DNA of 64,000 nt from Burkholderia ambifaria AMMD (GTDB taxonomy: Bacteria; Pseudomonadota; Gammaproteobacteria; Burkholderiales; Burkholderiaceae): contig NC_008390.1 of NCBI RefSeq assembly GCF_000203915.1, forward strand, positions 1,860,001 through 1,924,000, read 5' to 3'. This document shows positions 46,443-55,044 of this stretch, piece by piece. Below the pieces are notes generated by a model, which saw nothing but the letters and a program-made list of their open reading frames with translations, was not told where the DNA came from and did no database searches. Position 1 is the stretch's first letter. Each line of letters opens with the position of its first letter. A program made the translations under genes and the position numbers.

Positions 46443-46718
46443 ATGAGAAAACTCGCGGCCACCCTCGTTTTCGCCATGATGCTTGCCGCATCCTCGCACG
46501 CCTCCGCGGAATCGCTTTGCAAGGCAGGTAAGATCGACAAGATCGAAACCGATACGAGCGGCAACCTCCTCGTATCCATCAACGACGGCATTTACTCGTT
46601 CAGTGCCAAGGAAGTTTTTCCGATCATCTACTCGGCATTTTCCGAAAATAGAAATCTCTTTATTTACGGAAATAACTGCGCGAACGGATCGGCGGCAAGC
46701 CGCTTCGCGATTCGATAA
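46443..46718 (+). CDS. Small secreted protein, 91 aa
   Basis: 91 residues. Signal peptide MRKLAATLVFAMMLAASSHASA-ES, then a ~70-residue mature protein with two Cys (LCKAG and NNCANG) that probably form a disulfide, in a beta-rich pattern (IDKIETDTSGNLLVSIND). A good ribosome site precedes the ATG. It resembles small beta-fold secreted proteins of unknown role in Burkholderia. Sits behind an AT-rich leader. Confidence 0.7.
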   Translation: MRKLAATLVFAMMLAASSHASAESLCKAGKIDKIETDTSGNLLVSINDGIYSFSAKEVFPIIYSAFSENRNLFIYGNNCANGSAASRFAIR

Positions 46719-46777
46719 GCCGGCCGAAAATCCGGCCATCGGCATCTTTTACAATCAGCGCTTTATCTGATATTCGA

Positions 46778-46799
46778 CCGACCGGGCTTTGCCGGTCGG
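46778..46799 (+). terminator. Candidate terminator after the small secreted protein
   Basis: Perfect 8-bp stem (ccgaccgg / ccggtcgg) with a six-base loop, 60 bp after the stop. The downstream T-tract is weak (cttgtgcgtttt). Confidence 0.45.
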
Positions 46800-46970
46800 C
46801 CTTGTGCGTTTTAATCTGCACTGATGTGCTACGGTACGACAACGCCCATGCACTCGCGGGCAATGCCACCGGGCGGACAATCATTCCGCGACGCGCCCCG
46901 TTACCGTCCCGCACGAGCCGTCCCGCGCGATGCCGGCGCGACACTTTGCGCGTCCACACCGGATCGCCGC

Positions 46971-47537
46971 TTACTTCTTCTCCGGCTCCGTCGCGCCCGG
47001 TTGCTTGAACGGGAACGTGTTGAACATCGACTTCGCCTGGTTCTGCATCTGCTCCTGCATCTGCACGAACATGTTCTTCGACTGCTCGATGTAGCTCGTC
47101 ATCATCCCTTGCATCATCGGCGCCTGCATGTTCATGAACTGCGACCAGACTTCCGGATTCATCGCGTTGCCTTCGTACAGGTTCTTCGACTGATCCGTCA
47201 GCTTGTTCTGGATGTCGATGAACGCCTGGATGTTCTTTTCCAGGTACGTGCCCATCATGCCCTGCATCGCATGACCGTAGAAACGGATGATCTGCGACAG
47301 CATCGACGACGAGAACATCGGCACGCCGCCACTCTCCTCCTCGAGGATGATCTGCAGCAGGATGCTGCGCGTCAGGTCTTCGTTGGATTTCGCATCGACG
47401 ACCTTGAAGTCCTCTTGTTCCAGCACGAGTTGCTTGACGTCGGTCAGCGTGATGTACGTGCTCGTCTCGGTATCGTAGAGCCGGCGGTTCGGGTACTTCT
47501 TGATGAGCCGCTCGGCCGTTTTCTTTGTAGTAGTCAT
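46971..47537 (-). CDS. phaR: Polyhydroxyalkanoate synthesis repressor PhaR
   Basis: 188 residues. N-terminal PHB/PHA accumulation regulator DNA-binding domain with RLIKKYPNRRLYDTETSTYI and TLTDVKQLV; then ILLQIILEEESGG and a Met/Gln-rich C-terminal region. It binds nascent PHA granules and represses phasin and pha genes. The ATG at 47537 (MTTTKKTAER) is chosen over an upstream frame. Last gene of the pha locus. Confidence 0.95.
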   Translation of the reverse strand: MTTTKKTAERLIKKYPNRRLYDTETSTYITLTDVKQLVLEQEDFKVVDAKSNEDLTRSILLQIILEEESGGVPMFSSSMLSQIIRFYGHAMQGMMGTYLEKNIQAFIDIQNKLTDQSKNLYEGNAMNPEVWSQFMNMQAPMMQGMMTSYIEQSKNMFVQMQEQMQNQAKSMFNTFPFKQPGATEPEKK

Positions 47538-47655
47538 GTAACGCCTTTGAGTGCAGCGTAGCGCAAGTGACAAATCCCCGCCGCCCGGATCCGGGAGGCG
47601 GGGGCTTTCGGAAACGCCAGGCTGCGCGGCCAACCGGGCCCGGGCAGCCCGACGT

Positions 47656-48396
47656 TCAGCCCATGTGCAGGCCGCCGTTCAGCGAGAAGTCGGCGCCCGT
47701 CGAGAAACCGGATTCGTTCGACGCGAGCCACGCGACGATCGAACCGATTTCCTCCGGCGCGCCAAGACGACGCACCGGGATCGTCGCGACGATCTTCTCG
47801 AGCACGTCCGGACGGATCGCCTTCACCATGTCGGTGCCGATGTAGCCGGGCGAAACGGTGTTGACCGTCACGCCCTTCGTTGCGACTTCCTGCGCGAGCG
47901 ACATCGTGAAACCATGGATGCCGGCCTTCGCGGTCGAGTAGTTCGTCTGCCCGAATTGCCCCTTCTGGCCATTCACCGACGAAATGTTGATGATCCGGCC
48001 CCAGCCGCGCTCGACCATGCCGTCGATCACCTGCTTCGTCACGTTGAACAGGCTCGTCAGGTTGGTGTCGATCACGGCCGTCCAGTCTTCGTGCGTCATC
48101 TTGCGGAACACGACGTCGCGCGTGATGCCCGCGTTGTTGACCAGCACGTCGATCTCGCCGACTTCGGCCTTGACCTTGTCGAACGCTGCCTTGGTCGAGT
48201 CCCAGTCGCCGACGTTGCCTTCCGACGCGATGAAATCGTAGCCGAGCGCCTTCTGGTCCTCGAGCCATTTCACACGGCGCGGCGAGTTCGGGCCGCAACC
48301 CGCGACCACCTTGAAGCCGTCTTTCAACAGACGCTGGCAGATGCTGGTGCCGATGCCGCCCATCCCGCCCGTTACGTACGCAATTCGCTGAGACAT
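47656..48396 (-). CDS. phaB: Acetoacetyl-CoA reductase PhaB
   Basis: 246 residues, SDR family. TGGMGGIGTSICQRL cofactor motif, NNAGIT, the catalytic Ser (NISSVNGQKGQ) and YSTAK, and FSTGADFSLNGGLHMG at the C-terminus, matching PhaB closely. Uses NADPH to make (R)-3-hydroxybutyryl-CoA. GGAG lies about eight bases before the ATG. Confidence 0.96.
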   Translation of the reverse strand: MSQRIAYVTGGMGGIGTSICQRLLKDGFKVVAGCGPNSPRRVKWLEDQKALGYDFIASEGNVGDWDSTKAAFDKVKAEVGEIDVLVNNAGITRDVVFRKMTHEDWTAVIDTNLTSLFNVTKQVIDGMVERGWGRIINISSVNGQKGQFGQTNYSTAKAGIHGFTMSLAQEVATKGVTVNTVSPGYIGTDMVKAIRPDVLEKIVATIPVRRLGAPEEIGSIVAWLASNESGFSTGADFSLNGGLHMG

Positions 48397-48456
48397 AAAT
48401 CTCACTCCATTTTTTGGTTTCGAGACCCGCCGGAGGCCCCTCTGACTTCACGTGGT

Positions 48457-48482
48457 GCCGGCCGAAGCCGCAATCGGCCGGC
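48457..48482 (-). other. GC-rich hairpin in the phaA-phaB spacer
   Basis: Perfect 9-bp arms (gccggccga / tcggccggc) with an eight-base loop and no T-run. In this place it would more likely stabilise or attenuate the polycistronic mRNA than terminate it. Confidence 0.45.
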
Positions 48483-48515
48483 GCACGGATTGGTTTGGCG
48501 TTGACGGACGACCGG

Positions 48516-49697
48516 TTACGGACGTTCGACCGCGAGTGCGACACCCATCCCGCCGCCGATGCACAGCGACGCCAGACCGCGCTTCGCATCGCGCTTGACC
48601 ATCTCGTGCAGCAGCGTCACCAGGATCCGGCAGCCCGACGCGCCGATCGGGTGACCGATCGCGATCGCCCCGCCGTTCACGTTCACCTTCGACGTGTCCC
48701 AGCCCATCTGCTTGTGCACGGCCAGCGCCTGCGCCGCGAATGCTTCGTTGATTTCCATCAGGTCCAGGTCGCCCGGCGTCCAGCCCGCACGCTCCAGCGC
48801 GCGGCGCGAGGCCGGCACCGGCCCCATGCCCATCACGCTCGGATCCACGCCCGCATTCGCGTACGCCTTGATCCGCGCCAGCGGCGTCAGACCCAGCGCC
48901 GCCGCCTTCTGCGCCGACATCACCAGCACCGCCGCCGCGCCGTCGTTCAGCCCCGACGCGTTCGCCGCCGTCACCGTGCCTTCCTTCGCGAACGCCGGCT
49001 TCAGGCCCGCCAGCGATTCCGCCGTCACGCCGTGACGCACGAACTCGTCGGTCGCGAACTGCAGCGGCTCGCCCTTGCGCTGCGGAATCGACACCGGCAC
49101 GATCTCGTCGTTGAAGCGGCCGGCCTTCTGCGCGGCTTCCGCCTTGTTCTGCGACAGCGCCGCGAACGCATCCTGCTCTTCGCGCGTGATCCCGTATTCC
49201 TTCGCGACGTTCTCCGCCGTGATGCCCATGTGGTACTGGTTGTACACGTCCCACAGGCCGTCGACGATCATCGTGTCGACCAGCTTCGCGTCACCCATCC
49301 GGAACCCGTCGCGCGAGCCCGGCAGCACGTGCGGCGCCGCGCTCATGTTTTCCTGGCCGCCCGCGATCACGATCTCCGCGTCGCCCGCCGCGATCGCGTT
49401 CGCCGCCAGCATCACGGCCTTCAGGCCTGAGCCGCACACCTTGTTGATCGTCATGCCCGGCACCGCGCTCGGCAGGCCGGCCTTGATCAGCGACTGACGC
49501 GCCGGGTTCTGCCCCGAGCCGGCCGCCAGCACCTGCCCCATGATCACTTCGCTCACCTGCTCGGGCTTCACGCCCGAGCGCTCCAGCACCGCGCGAATCA
49601 CCGTCGCGCCCAGTTCCGGTGCCGCGATCTTCGCGAGCGAGCCGCCGAATTTGCCGACCGCGGTCCGCGCGGCCGATACGATCACTACGTCCGTCAT
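48516..49697 (-). CDS. phaA: Acetyl-CoA acetyltransferase (beta-ketothiolase) PhaA
   Basis: 393 residues. Catalytic Cys in [14 protein letters not shown], the GGQENMS stretch, NEAFAAQAL, and the C-terminal [14 protein letters not shown] with His and CIGGGMG with Cys. GGAGGAAAGGGAA precedes the ATG at 49697. Condenses two acetyl-CoA, the first step of PHB synthesis. Confidence 0.96.
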   Translation of the reverse strand: MTDVVIVSAARTAVGKFGGSLAKIAAPELGATVIRAVLERSGVKPEQVSEVIMGQVLAAGSGQNPARQSLIKAGLPSAVPGMTINKVCGSGLKAVMLAANAIAAGDAEIVIAGGQENMSAAPHVLPGSRDGFRMGDAKLVDTMIVDGLWDVYNQYHMGITAENVAKEYGITREEQDAFAALSQNKAEAAQKAGRFNDEIVPVSIPQRKGEPLQFATDEFVRHGVTAESLAGLKPAFAKEGTVTAANASGLNDGAAAVLVMSAQKAAALGLTPLARIKAYANAGVDPSVMGMGPVPASRRALERAGWTPGDLDLMEINEAFAAQALAVHKQMGWDTSKVNVNGGAIAIGHPIGASGCRILVTLLHEMVKRDAKRGLASLCIGGGMGVALAVERP

Positions 49698-49796
49698 TTC
49701 CCTTTCCTCCAGGCCCGCACGACACGGCGCATCGTTACCGGCCCTGTTAAAAAAACTGCGGTGCACCGGACAGCGTGCGCTGCCGTCCGGCTTTCG

Positions 49797-51671
49797 TCAA
49801 TCGCGCTGCAACACGTAACGGCCCGGCGCCGGCTCGATCACCGGGAACTGCGCGGAACCGGGCTGGGCAGGCGGCGCCACCTTGCGGCCGCCGTACTGAT
49901 CGAGCCATTCGACCCAGGTCGTCCACCAACTGCCCGGCTGCTCGGTCGCGCCGGCAAGCCAGTCGTCCGCGGATTCGGGCAGGTCGCCTTCGTTGACCCA
50001 GAAGCTGCGCTTCTTCTTCGCCGGCGGATTGATCACGCCCGCGATGTGACCCGACGCGCCCAGCACGAACTTCAGCGGGCCCGTCAGGATCGACGTCGAC
50101 GCGTAGGCCGTCTGCCACGGCACGATGTGATCCTCGCGCGACCCGTAGATGAAGGTCGGCACGTCGATGCGCGACAGGTCGACGGATTCGCCGCACACGG
50201 TCAGCGCGCCCGGCACGCGGAGCTTGTTCTCGAGATAGGTATTGCGCAGGTACCACGCGTACATCGGACCGGGCAGGCTCGTCGAGTCGCTGTTCCAGTA
50301 CAGCAGGTCGAACGGCGCGGGCGTGCGGCCCTTCAGATAGTTGTCGACGACGTAGTTCCACACGAGGTCGTTCGGCCGCAGGAACGAGAACGTGTTCGCG
50401 AACTCGACGCCGCGCATCAGCCCCGGCGCCGTGCCGTTCTTGCCGCCGATGGTCTGCTCGCGCATCTGCACGTGCGCCTCGTCGACGAACACGTCGAGGA
50501 TGCCGGTGTCGGTGAAGTCGAGCATCGCGGTCAGCAGCGTCATCGACGCGGCCGGATGTTCGCCGCGCGCGGCGAGCACCGCCAGCGCGGTCGCGAGCAT
50601 CGTGCCGCCGACGCAGAAGCCGAGCGTGTTGATCTGCTCGCGGCCGCTGACCTGCTGCACCGCGTCGATCGCGGCGAGCAGCCCTTCGTTCATGTAGTCG
50701 TCCCACGTCTTGTGCGCGACCGATGCATCGGCGTTGCGCCACGACACGAGGAACACCTGATGGCCGCTCGACAGCGCATGCGCGACGAGCGAATTCTCGG
50801 GCTGCAGGTCGAGGATGTAGAACTTGTTGATGCACGGCGGCACGATCAGCAGCGGCCGCTCGAACACCTTGTCCGTCTTCGGCGAGTACTGGATCAGCTG
50901 GATCAGGTCGTTCTCGTAGACGACCGCGCCTTCGGTGCACCCGAGGTTCTTGCCGACCACGAATTGCGATTCGTCGGTCTGCGAAATCTTGCCGCGCTGC
51001 ATGTCGCCGAGCAGGTTCATCATCCCCTGCCGCAGGCTTTCGCCCTGCGTCTCGAGGATCGACTTCTGGGCATCGGGATTGAGCGCGAGGAAGTTGCTCG
51101 GCGCGGCGGCGGCCGTCCATTGCTGGACGGAGAAACGAATGCGTTCGCGCGTCTTCGGATCGGTCTCGAGCGCGTCGGCCAGTTCCTGCAGGTAGCGCGC
51201 GTTGAGCAGATACCACGCCGCCGCGAACGCATGCGCGGGCGAGGCCTTCCACGCATCCGAGCTGAAGCGGCGGTCCTTCAGTTCGGGCGACTCGAGCTTC
51301 GCGGCGGCCGCCTGCTGCATCAGCGTCACGCAGTCGCGCGCATAGTCGGCCTGCAACTTCTGGAGCCGTTCGGGCGAGATCGCGGCTGCCGGCAGCTTCA
51401 GCCCCGCAAACGGAGACGCCATGCCGCCGAAGCTGCTCAGATCGGGCATCGACGGCATCTGGAACGGAAGCGATGTCGGGAACTGGAATGCGGCGAACGG
51501 GTTCGCGGTGGTCGCGGCCGTGGCGGCCCGTGCCGGATCGGCGAAACCACGCCAGGCATTCAGCCATGCTTCGAACATCTGCTGCATCGGCTGGACCGCC
51601 TGGCCGAATCCGGCGCTGCCTGCGGAAGTGCCCGCCTGAGCGGACGTCGACGAATTTTTCGATGCTGTCAT
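49797..51671 (-). CDS. phaC: Class I polyhydroxyalkanoate synthase PhaC
   Basis: 624 residues. The lipase-like box is GFCVGG with the catalytic Cys353; a catalytic Asp in DVPTFIYGSREDHIVPW and His in GASGHIAG follow. A long N-terminal region (1-100), Ala/Pro/Met-rich, is typical of class I enzymes. Polymerises (R)-3-hydroxybutyryl-CoA. First gene of phaC-phaA-phaB-phaR. Between it and phaA a stem followed on the minus strand by seven T (A-run 49749-49755) may act as a partial terminator. Confidence 0.96.
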   Translation of the reverse strand: MTASKNSSTSAQAGTSAGSAGFGQAVQPMQQMFEAWLNAWRGFADPARAATAATTANPFAAFQFPTSLPFQMPSMPDLSSFGGMASPFAGLKLPAAAISPERLQKLQADYARDCVTLMQQAAAAKLESPELKDRRFSSDAWKASPAHAFAAAWYLLNARYLQELADALETDPKTRERIRFSVQQWTAAAAPSNFLALNPDAQKSILETQGESLRQGMMNLLGDMQRGKISQTDESQFVVGKNLGCTEGAVVYENDLIQLIQYSPKTDKVFERPLLIVPPCINKFYILDLQPENSLVAHALSSGHQVFLVSWRNADASVAHKTWDDYMNEGLLAAIDAVQQVSGREQINTLGFCVGGTMLATALAVLAARGEHPAASMTLLTAMLDFTDTGILDVFVDEAHVQMREQTIGGKNGTAPGLMRGVEFANTFSFLRPNDLVWNYVVDNYLKGRTPAPFDLLYWNSDSTSLPGPMYAWYLRNTYLENKLRVPGALTVCGESVDLSRIDVPTFIYGSREDHIVPWQTAYASTSILTGPLKFVLGASGHIAGVINPPAKKKRSFWVNEGDLPESADDWLAGATEQPGSWWTTWVEWLDQYGGRKVAPPAQPGSAQFPVIEPAPGRYVLQRD

Positions 51672-52036
51672 TACCTGCCTTACCGGTGATTCGTGAGCGT
51701 CAATCGTGAAATCCTGCTCGCGCGCGGCGTGCCGGCTGCGAGCCGGGCCGTCATGCTCTGGAGAGGCGTCTCCAGATTCTGCCGCAGTGCGGTATTTTTA
51801 TCATTATCGTTTTCCCCATGTGAAGGCCTGGGTCAAACCACTGAACGTTTCTGCCCGGAGATAATCCGCGCGCAACAGGCGGGACAAGGCTTCCGGCGAA
51901 CCCTCAAATATTTTGGTTGACTTGACTTCGGGATTATTCATTCGGTTGTCCATGCAACGCCGCATTGCCGCGCCAATATCGAGATAAACCGATTTTGCAG
52001 CGCAACAAACCACGCGCGCAAGCGCGCGATCCGTCG
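51672..52036. promoter_or_regulatory. phaC upstream region, 365 bp
   Basis: No gene that I can support. It holds a 7-bp-arm inverted repeat ctggaga/tctccag at 51758-51775 in the expected leader, and GATAATGATAA on the minus strand (51798-51808), matching the first 11 bases of the Fur consensus. Presumably carries the pha promoter. Confidence 0.5.
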
Positions 52037-52876
52037 TCAATCGGCCAGCCAGATCGCCGCCGCCATGCGGCCGGTCACGCGGTCGCGCCGATATGAATAG
52101 AAGCGCGTGCGTTCGGTGACCGTGCAGGCGGACCGGCCGCTCACGTGCGCAACACCTGCACGCGCGAGGCGCAGGCGCGCGAGCGCGTACAGGTCGGCGA
52201 GGAACTTGCCGGGCGCGCCGTCGATCGCGACGAACGCTTGCCGCGTCCCATCATGCTCCGACTGCGCAGCCGTGTCGAGAAACGCGTCGCGCACGTCGGC
52301 GCCGACTTCGAACGCCTGCGGGCCGATCGCGGGCCCGAGGTACGCATGGATTTCATCCGTCGCGCCGCCGGCGAGCGCCGCAACGCGAGCCGCGGTCTGT
52401 TCGATGATGCCGGCCGCGAGCCCGCGCCAGCCGGCGTGCGCGGCGCCGACCGCGCGGCCCTGCGCGTCGCACAGCAGCACCGGCAGGCAATCCGCGACCA
52501 TCACGACACACACCGCGCCCACGCGGTCCGTCACGCTCGCGTCGGCCTGGACGGGCGCCGCGGCATCCGGCGCGGCGTCGATCACCTCGTCCGCGCGCAC
52601 GATCCGCGCGCCGTGAACCTGCTCGAGCCACGCCGCGCGCGACTGGCCGGCCAGCGCGAGCAAGCGCGCGCGATTCGCGGCGACATGGGCCGGATCGTCA
52701 CCGGTATGCAAGCCGAGATTCATCCCGCCCGGCAACGCGGCGCCGTCCCGCCAGCGCCCGTACGGGCCTTCGCTCACACCGCCGTCGCGCGTCGTGATCA
52801 GCGCGCGAACGCGTGGTGACACCTGCCAGTCGGGCTGTACGCAGTCCTGCCACGTCAACGGCGCCAGGTTCGTCAT
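52037..52876 (-). CDS. pgeF: YfiH-family (PgeF) multi-copper-like laccase-domain protein
   Basis: 279 residues. Motifs VHGARIVRADE, DCLPVLLCDAQGRAVGAAHAGWRGLAAG and CTVTERTRFYSYRRD typify the YfiH family, with its His-Cys-His metal site; members are now thought to correct peptidoglycan errors. ATG at 52876 lies 9 bases after GGAGGAG, better than the GTG at 52882. Directly after rluD on the same strand. Confidence 0.93.
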   Translation of the reverse strand: MTNLAPLTWQDCVQPDWQVSPRVRALITTRDGGVSEGPYGRWRDGAALPGGMNLGLHTGDDPAHVAANRARLLALAGQSRAAWLEQVHGARIVRADEVIDAAPDAAAPVQADASVTDRVGAVCVVMVADCLPVLLCDAQGRAVGAAHAGWRGLAAGIIEQTAARVAALAGGATDEIHAYLGPAIGPQAFEVGADVRDAFLDTAAQSEHDGTRQAFVAIDGAPGKFLADLYALARLRLARAGVAHVSGRSACTVTERTRFYSYRRDRVTGRMAAAIWLAD

Positions 52877-52882
52877 CGGCAC

Positions 52883-54100
52883 TCACTCCTCCTCGTCGTC
52901 GTCCGGATCCGACTCGTCGTCGTAATCCTGATATTCGCCGGCGAAATCGTCATCGTCGTAGACGCCTTCGTCATCGTCGAATTCCTCGCTGGCCTGCCCG
53001 AAACCGAGCGCCGCGATGAGCGCGTTCATGTCGTCCGGCAACGGGCAGCGCCACTGCATCGTCTTGCCCGTGAGCGGATGCACGAGGCCGAGCCGCCACG
53101 CATGCAGCGCCTGCCGCGCGAACCCGTCCGGCAGCGGCGCGACCGAGCGCTTGCCGCGCGCGCGGCCGTACACCGGATCGCCGAGCAGCGGATGCCCGAC
53201 ATGCGCGCAGTGCACGCGGATCTGGTGCGTGCGGCCGGTTTCGAGGTCGCACTGGATCGCGGACACCGGCTGACGTTGCCACAGGCATGTGTCAACCGTA
53301 CGGAAATGCGTGCGCGCGGGCTTGCCCGACGCACCGGTGACGACGGCCATGCGCGTGCGCTCGCGCGGATCGCGGCCGATCGGCGCGTCGATCGTGCCGT
53401 CTTCGGGCATCGTGCCCCACACGAGCGCGAAATAGCGGCGCTTCACCGTGCGCGCCTGCAGCTGGCGCACGAGGTCGGTCTGCGCGGCAAGCGTGCGTGC
53501 GACCACCATCAGGCCGGACGTTTCCTTGTCGAGCCGGTGCACGATCCCGGCACGCGGCAGGCCGGCCGCGGCGTCGCCATAGCGATGCAGCAGCCCGTTG
53601 AGGATCGTGCCGCTCCAGTTGCCGGCGGCGGGATGGACGACGACGCCGGCCGGCTTGTTGATGACGAGGAGCGCGTCGTCCTCGTAGATCACGTCGAGCG
53701 GCACCGGCTCCGGCGTGAACGCCAGCTGCTCCGGCAGCAGGTCGGGCACGAGCTCGATCCTGGCGCCGAGCGGCACCGGCTGGCGGATCTTCGCCGGCGC
53801 GCCGTCGATCAGCACGCGCTGCGCCTCGATCCAGCTCTGCAGGCGGCTGCGGGAGAATTCGGGGAATAGCTGGGCAAGCGCCTTGTCCAGGCGTTCGCCC
53901 GCGAGCGACAGCGGCACTTCGACGACGCGCGGCGTCTCATCGGCCGCCGCGGACGGCACGACAGGCGGTTGCATCGCGCCTGCGGCCAGGCCGTCATCGG
54001 GAGAATCCCCCGATGCGGCGTCGGCGGGCCGATCGCTTGGGCTATAATCTTCGCGATTTGACTTGCCCCGCGGGGCATTCTGCGAACTTGAACGGGTCAT
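52883..54100 (-). CDS. rluD: 23S rRNA pseudouridine synthase RluD
   Basis: 405 residues. S4 domain ([19 protein letters not shown]), catalytic region [18 protein letters not shown] with the nucleophilic Asp, and [22 protein letters not shown]. Modifies U1911/1915/1917 of 23S rRNA. The N-terminus is an extra ~50 disordered residues and the last ~35 form a strongly acidic Asp/Glu/Tyr tail, unlike the E. coli enzyme (326 residues). Divergent from bamD by 41 bp. Confidence 0.95.
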   Translation of the reverse strand: MTRSSSQNAPRGKSNREDYSPSDRPADAASGDSPDDGLAAGAMQPPVVPSAAADETPRVVEVPLSLAGERLDKALAQLFPEFSRSRLQSWIEAQRVLIDGAPAKIRQPVPLGARIELVPDLLPEQLAFTPEPVPLDVIYEDDALLVINKPAGVVVHPAAGNWSGTILNGLLHRYGDAAAGLPRAGIVHRLDKETSGLMVVARTLAAQTDLVRQLQARTVKRRYFALVWGTMPEDGTIDAPIGRDPRERTRMAVVTGASGKPARTHFRTVDTCLWQRQPVSAIQCDLETGRTHQIRVHCAHVGHPLLGDPVYGRARGKRSVAPLPDGFARQALHAWRLGLVHPLTGKTMQWRCPLPDDMNALIAALGFGQASEEFDDDEGVYDDDDFAGEYQDYDDESDPDDDEEE

Positions 54101-54141
54101 TTAGACTGGGTCACCGAGACTTGAAGCTAGGACATGCGAGC

Positions 54142-54966
54142 ATGATGAATTCGACCAAACGTACGGCCAAAACCGTCGCCGCCCGAGCTGCGGCGGTAGC
54201 GGCCGCGGCCCTCATCGCCGGCTGCCACGGCTTACCGCAGAAGCAGGACGAGACGGCTACCTGGTCGAACAACAAATTATACTCAGAGGCCCAGGATGCA
54301 CTGTCCGGCGGCGACTGGGGCAAGTGCGCGAAATATTTCGAATCGCTGCAAGGCCGCGATCCGTTCGGCCATTTCGCGCAACAGGCGCAGATCAACGTCG
54401 CGTACTGCAACTGGAAGGACAACGAAGCGGCAGCCGCCGACCAGGCCGTCGACCGCTTCATCCAGCTGCACCCGGATCACCCGGATATCCCGTACGCGTA
54501 CTACCTGAAGGGGATGATCCACTTCAACGACGATCTCGGCCTGTTCGGCCGCTTCTCGGGCCAGGACATGAGCGAGCGCGATCCGCAGGCACTGCGCGAA
54601 TCGTACGACGCGTTCAAGGTCGTCGTCGACCGCTACCCGAAGAGCAAGTATGCGCCCGACGCCGCGGCGCGGATGCGCTACATCGTCAACGCGCTCGCGT
54701 CGCACGAAGTCCACGCGGCCGACTACTACTATCGGCGCGGCGCCTACGTCGCGGCAATCAACCGCGCGCAGCTCGCGATCAAGGACTACAAGGGCGCGCC
54801 GGCGATCGAGGACGCGCTGCACATCATGATCCTGTCGTACGGCAAGCTGAACCAGCCGCAACTCGCGGAAGACACGAAGCGCGTGCTCGCGGGCACCTTC
54901 CCGGACAGCCCGTACATCACCGGCCATTCGCGCCCCGGCACGAAGAAGTCGTGGTGGCAGTTCTGA
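54142..54966 (+). CDS. bamD: Outer-membrane assembly lipoprotein BamD
   Basis: 274 residues. Lipobox LIAGC near residue 28 after a short hydrophobic leader, then tetratricopeptide-like repeats (YSEAQDALSGGDWGKCAKYF, YAYYLKGMIHFND and others). Essential part of the Bam complex. Tandem ATG at 54142 and 54145; the first is used. Ends in a strong bidirectional terminator. Confidence 0.95.
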   Translation: MMNSTKRTAKTVAARAAAVAAAALIAGCHGLPQKQDETATWSNNKLYSEAQDALSGGDWGKCAKYFESLQGRDPFGHFAQQAQINVAYCNWKDNEAAAADQAVDRFIQLHPDHPDIPYAYYLKGMIHFNDDLGLFGRFSGQDMSERDPQALRESYDAFKVVVDRYPKSKYAPDAAARMRYIVNALASHEVHAADYYYRRGAYVAAINRAQLAIKDYKGAPAIEDALHIMILSYGKLNQPQLAEDTKRVLAGTFPDSPYITGHSRPGTKKSWWQF

Positions 54967-54982
54967 GCGACGCTCGCTGCAC

Positions 54983-55013
54983 AAAAAAACCCGGCCATCG
55001 AGCCGGGTTTTTT
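54983..55013. terminator. Bidirectional terminator, bamD and the DinG-like helicase gene
   Basis: Stem aaacccggc/gccgggttt flanked by seven A on the left and six T on the right, six-base loop. Confidence 0.92.
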
Positions 55014-55044
55014 ATTGGCGCCGCCCGTAGCGGGCGGCGGTGCG

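Noticed and set aside
51804..52040. Minus-strand frame of 78 codons upstream of phaC
   Set aside because: Overlaps the laccase-domain gene's end, lacks a ribosome site and has no recognisable domain.
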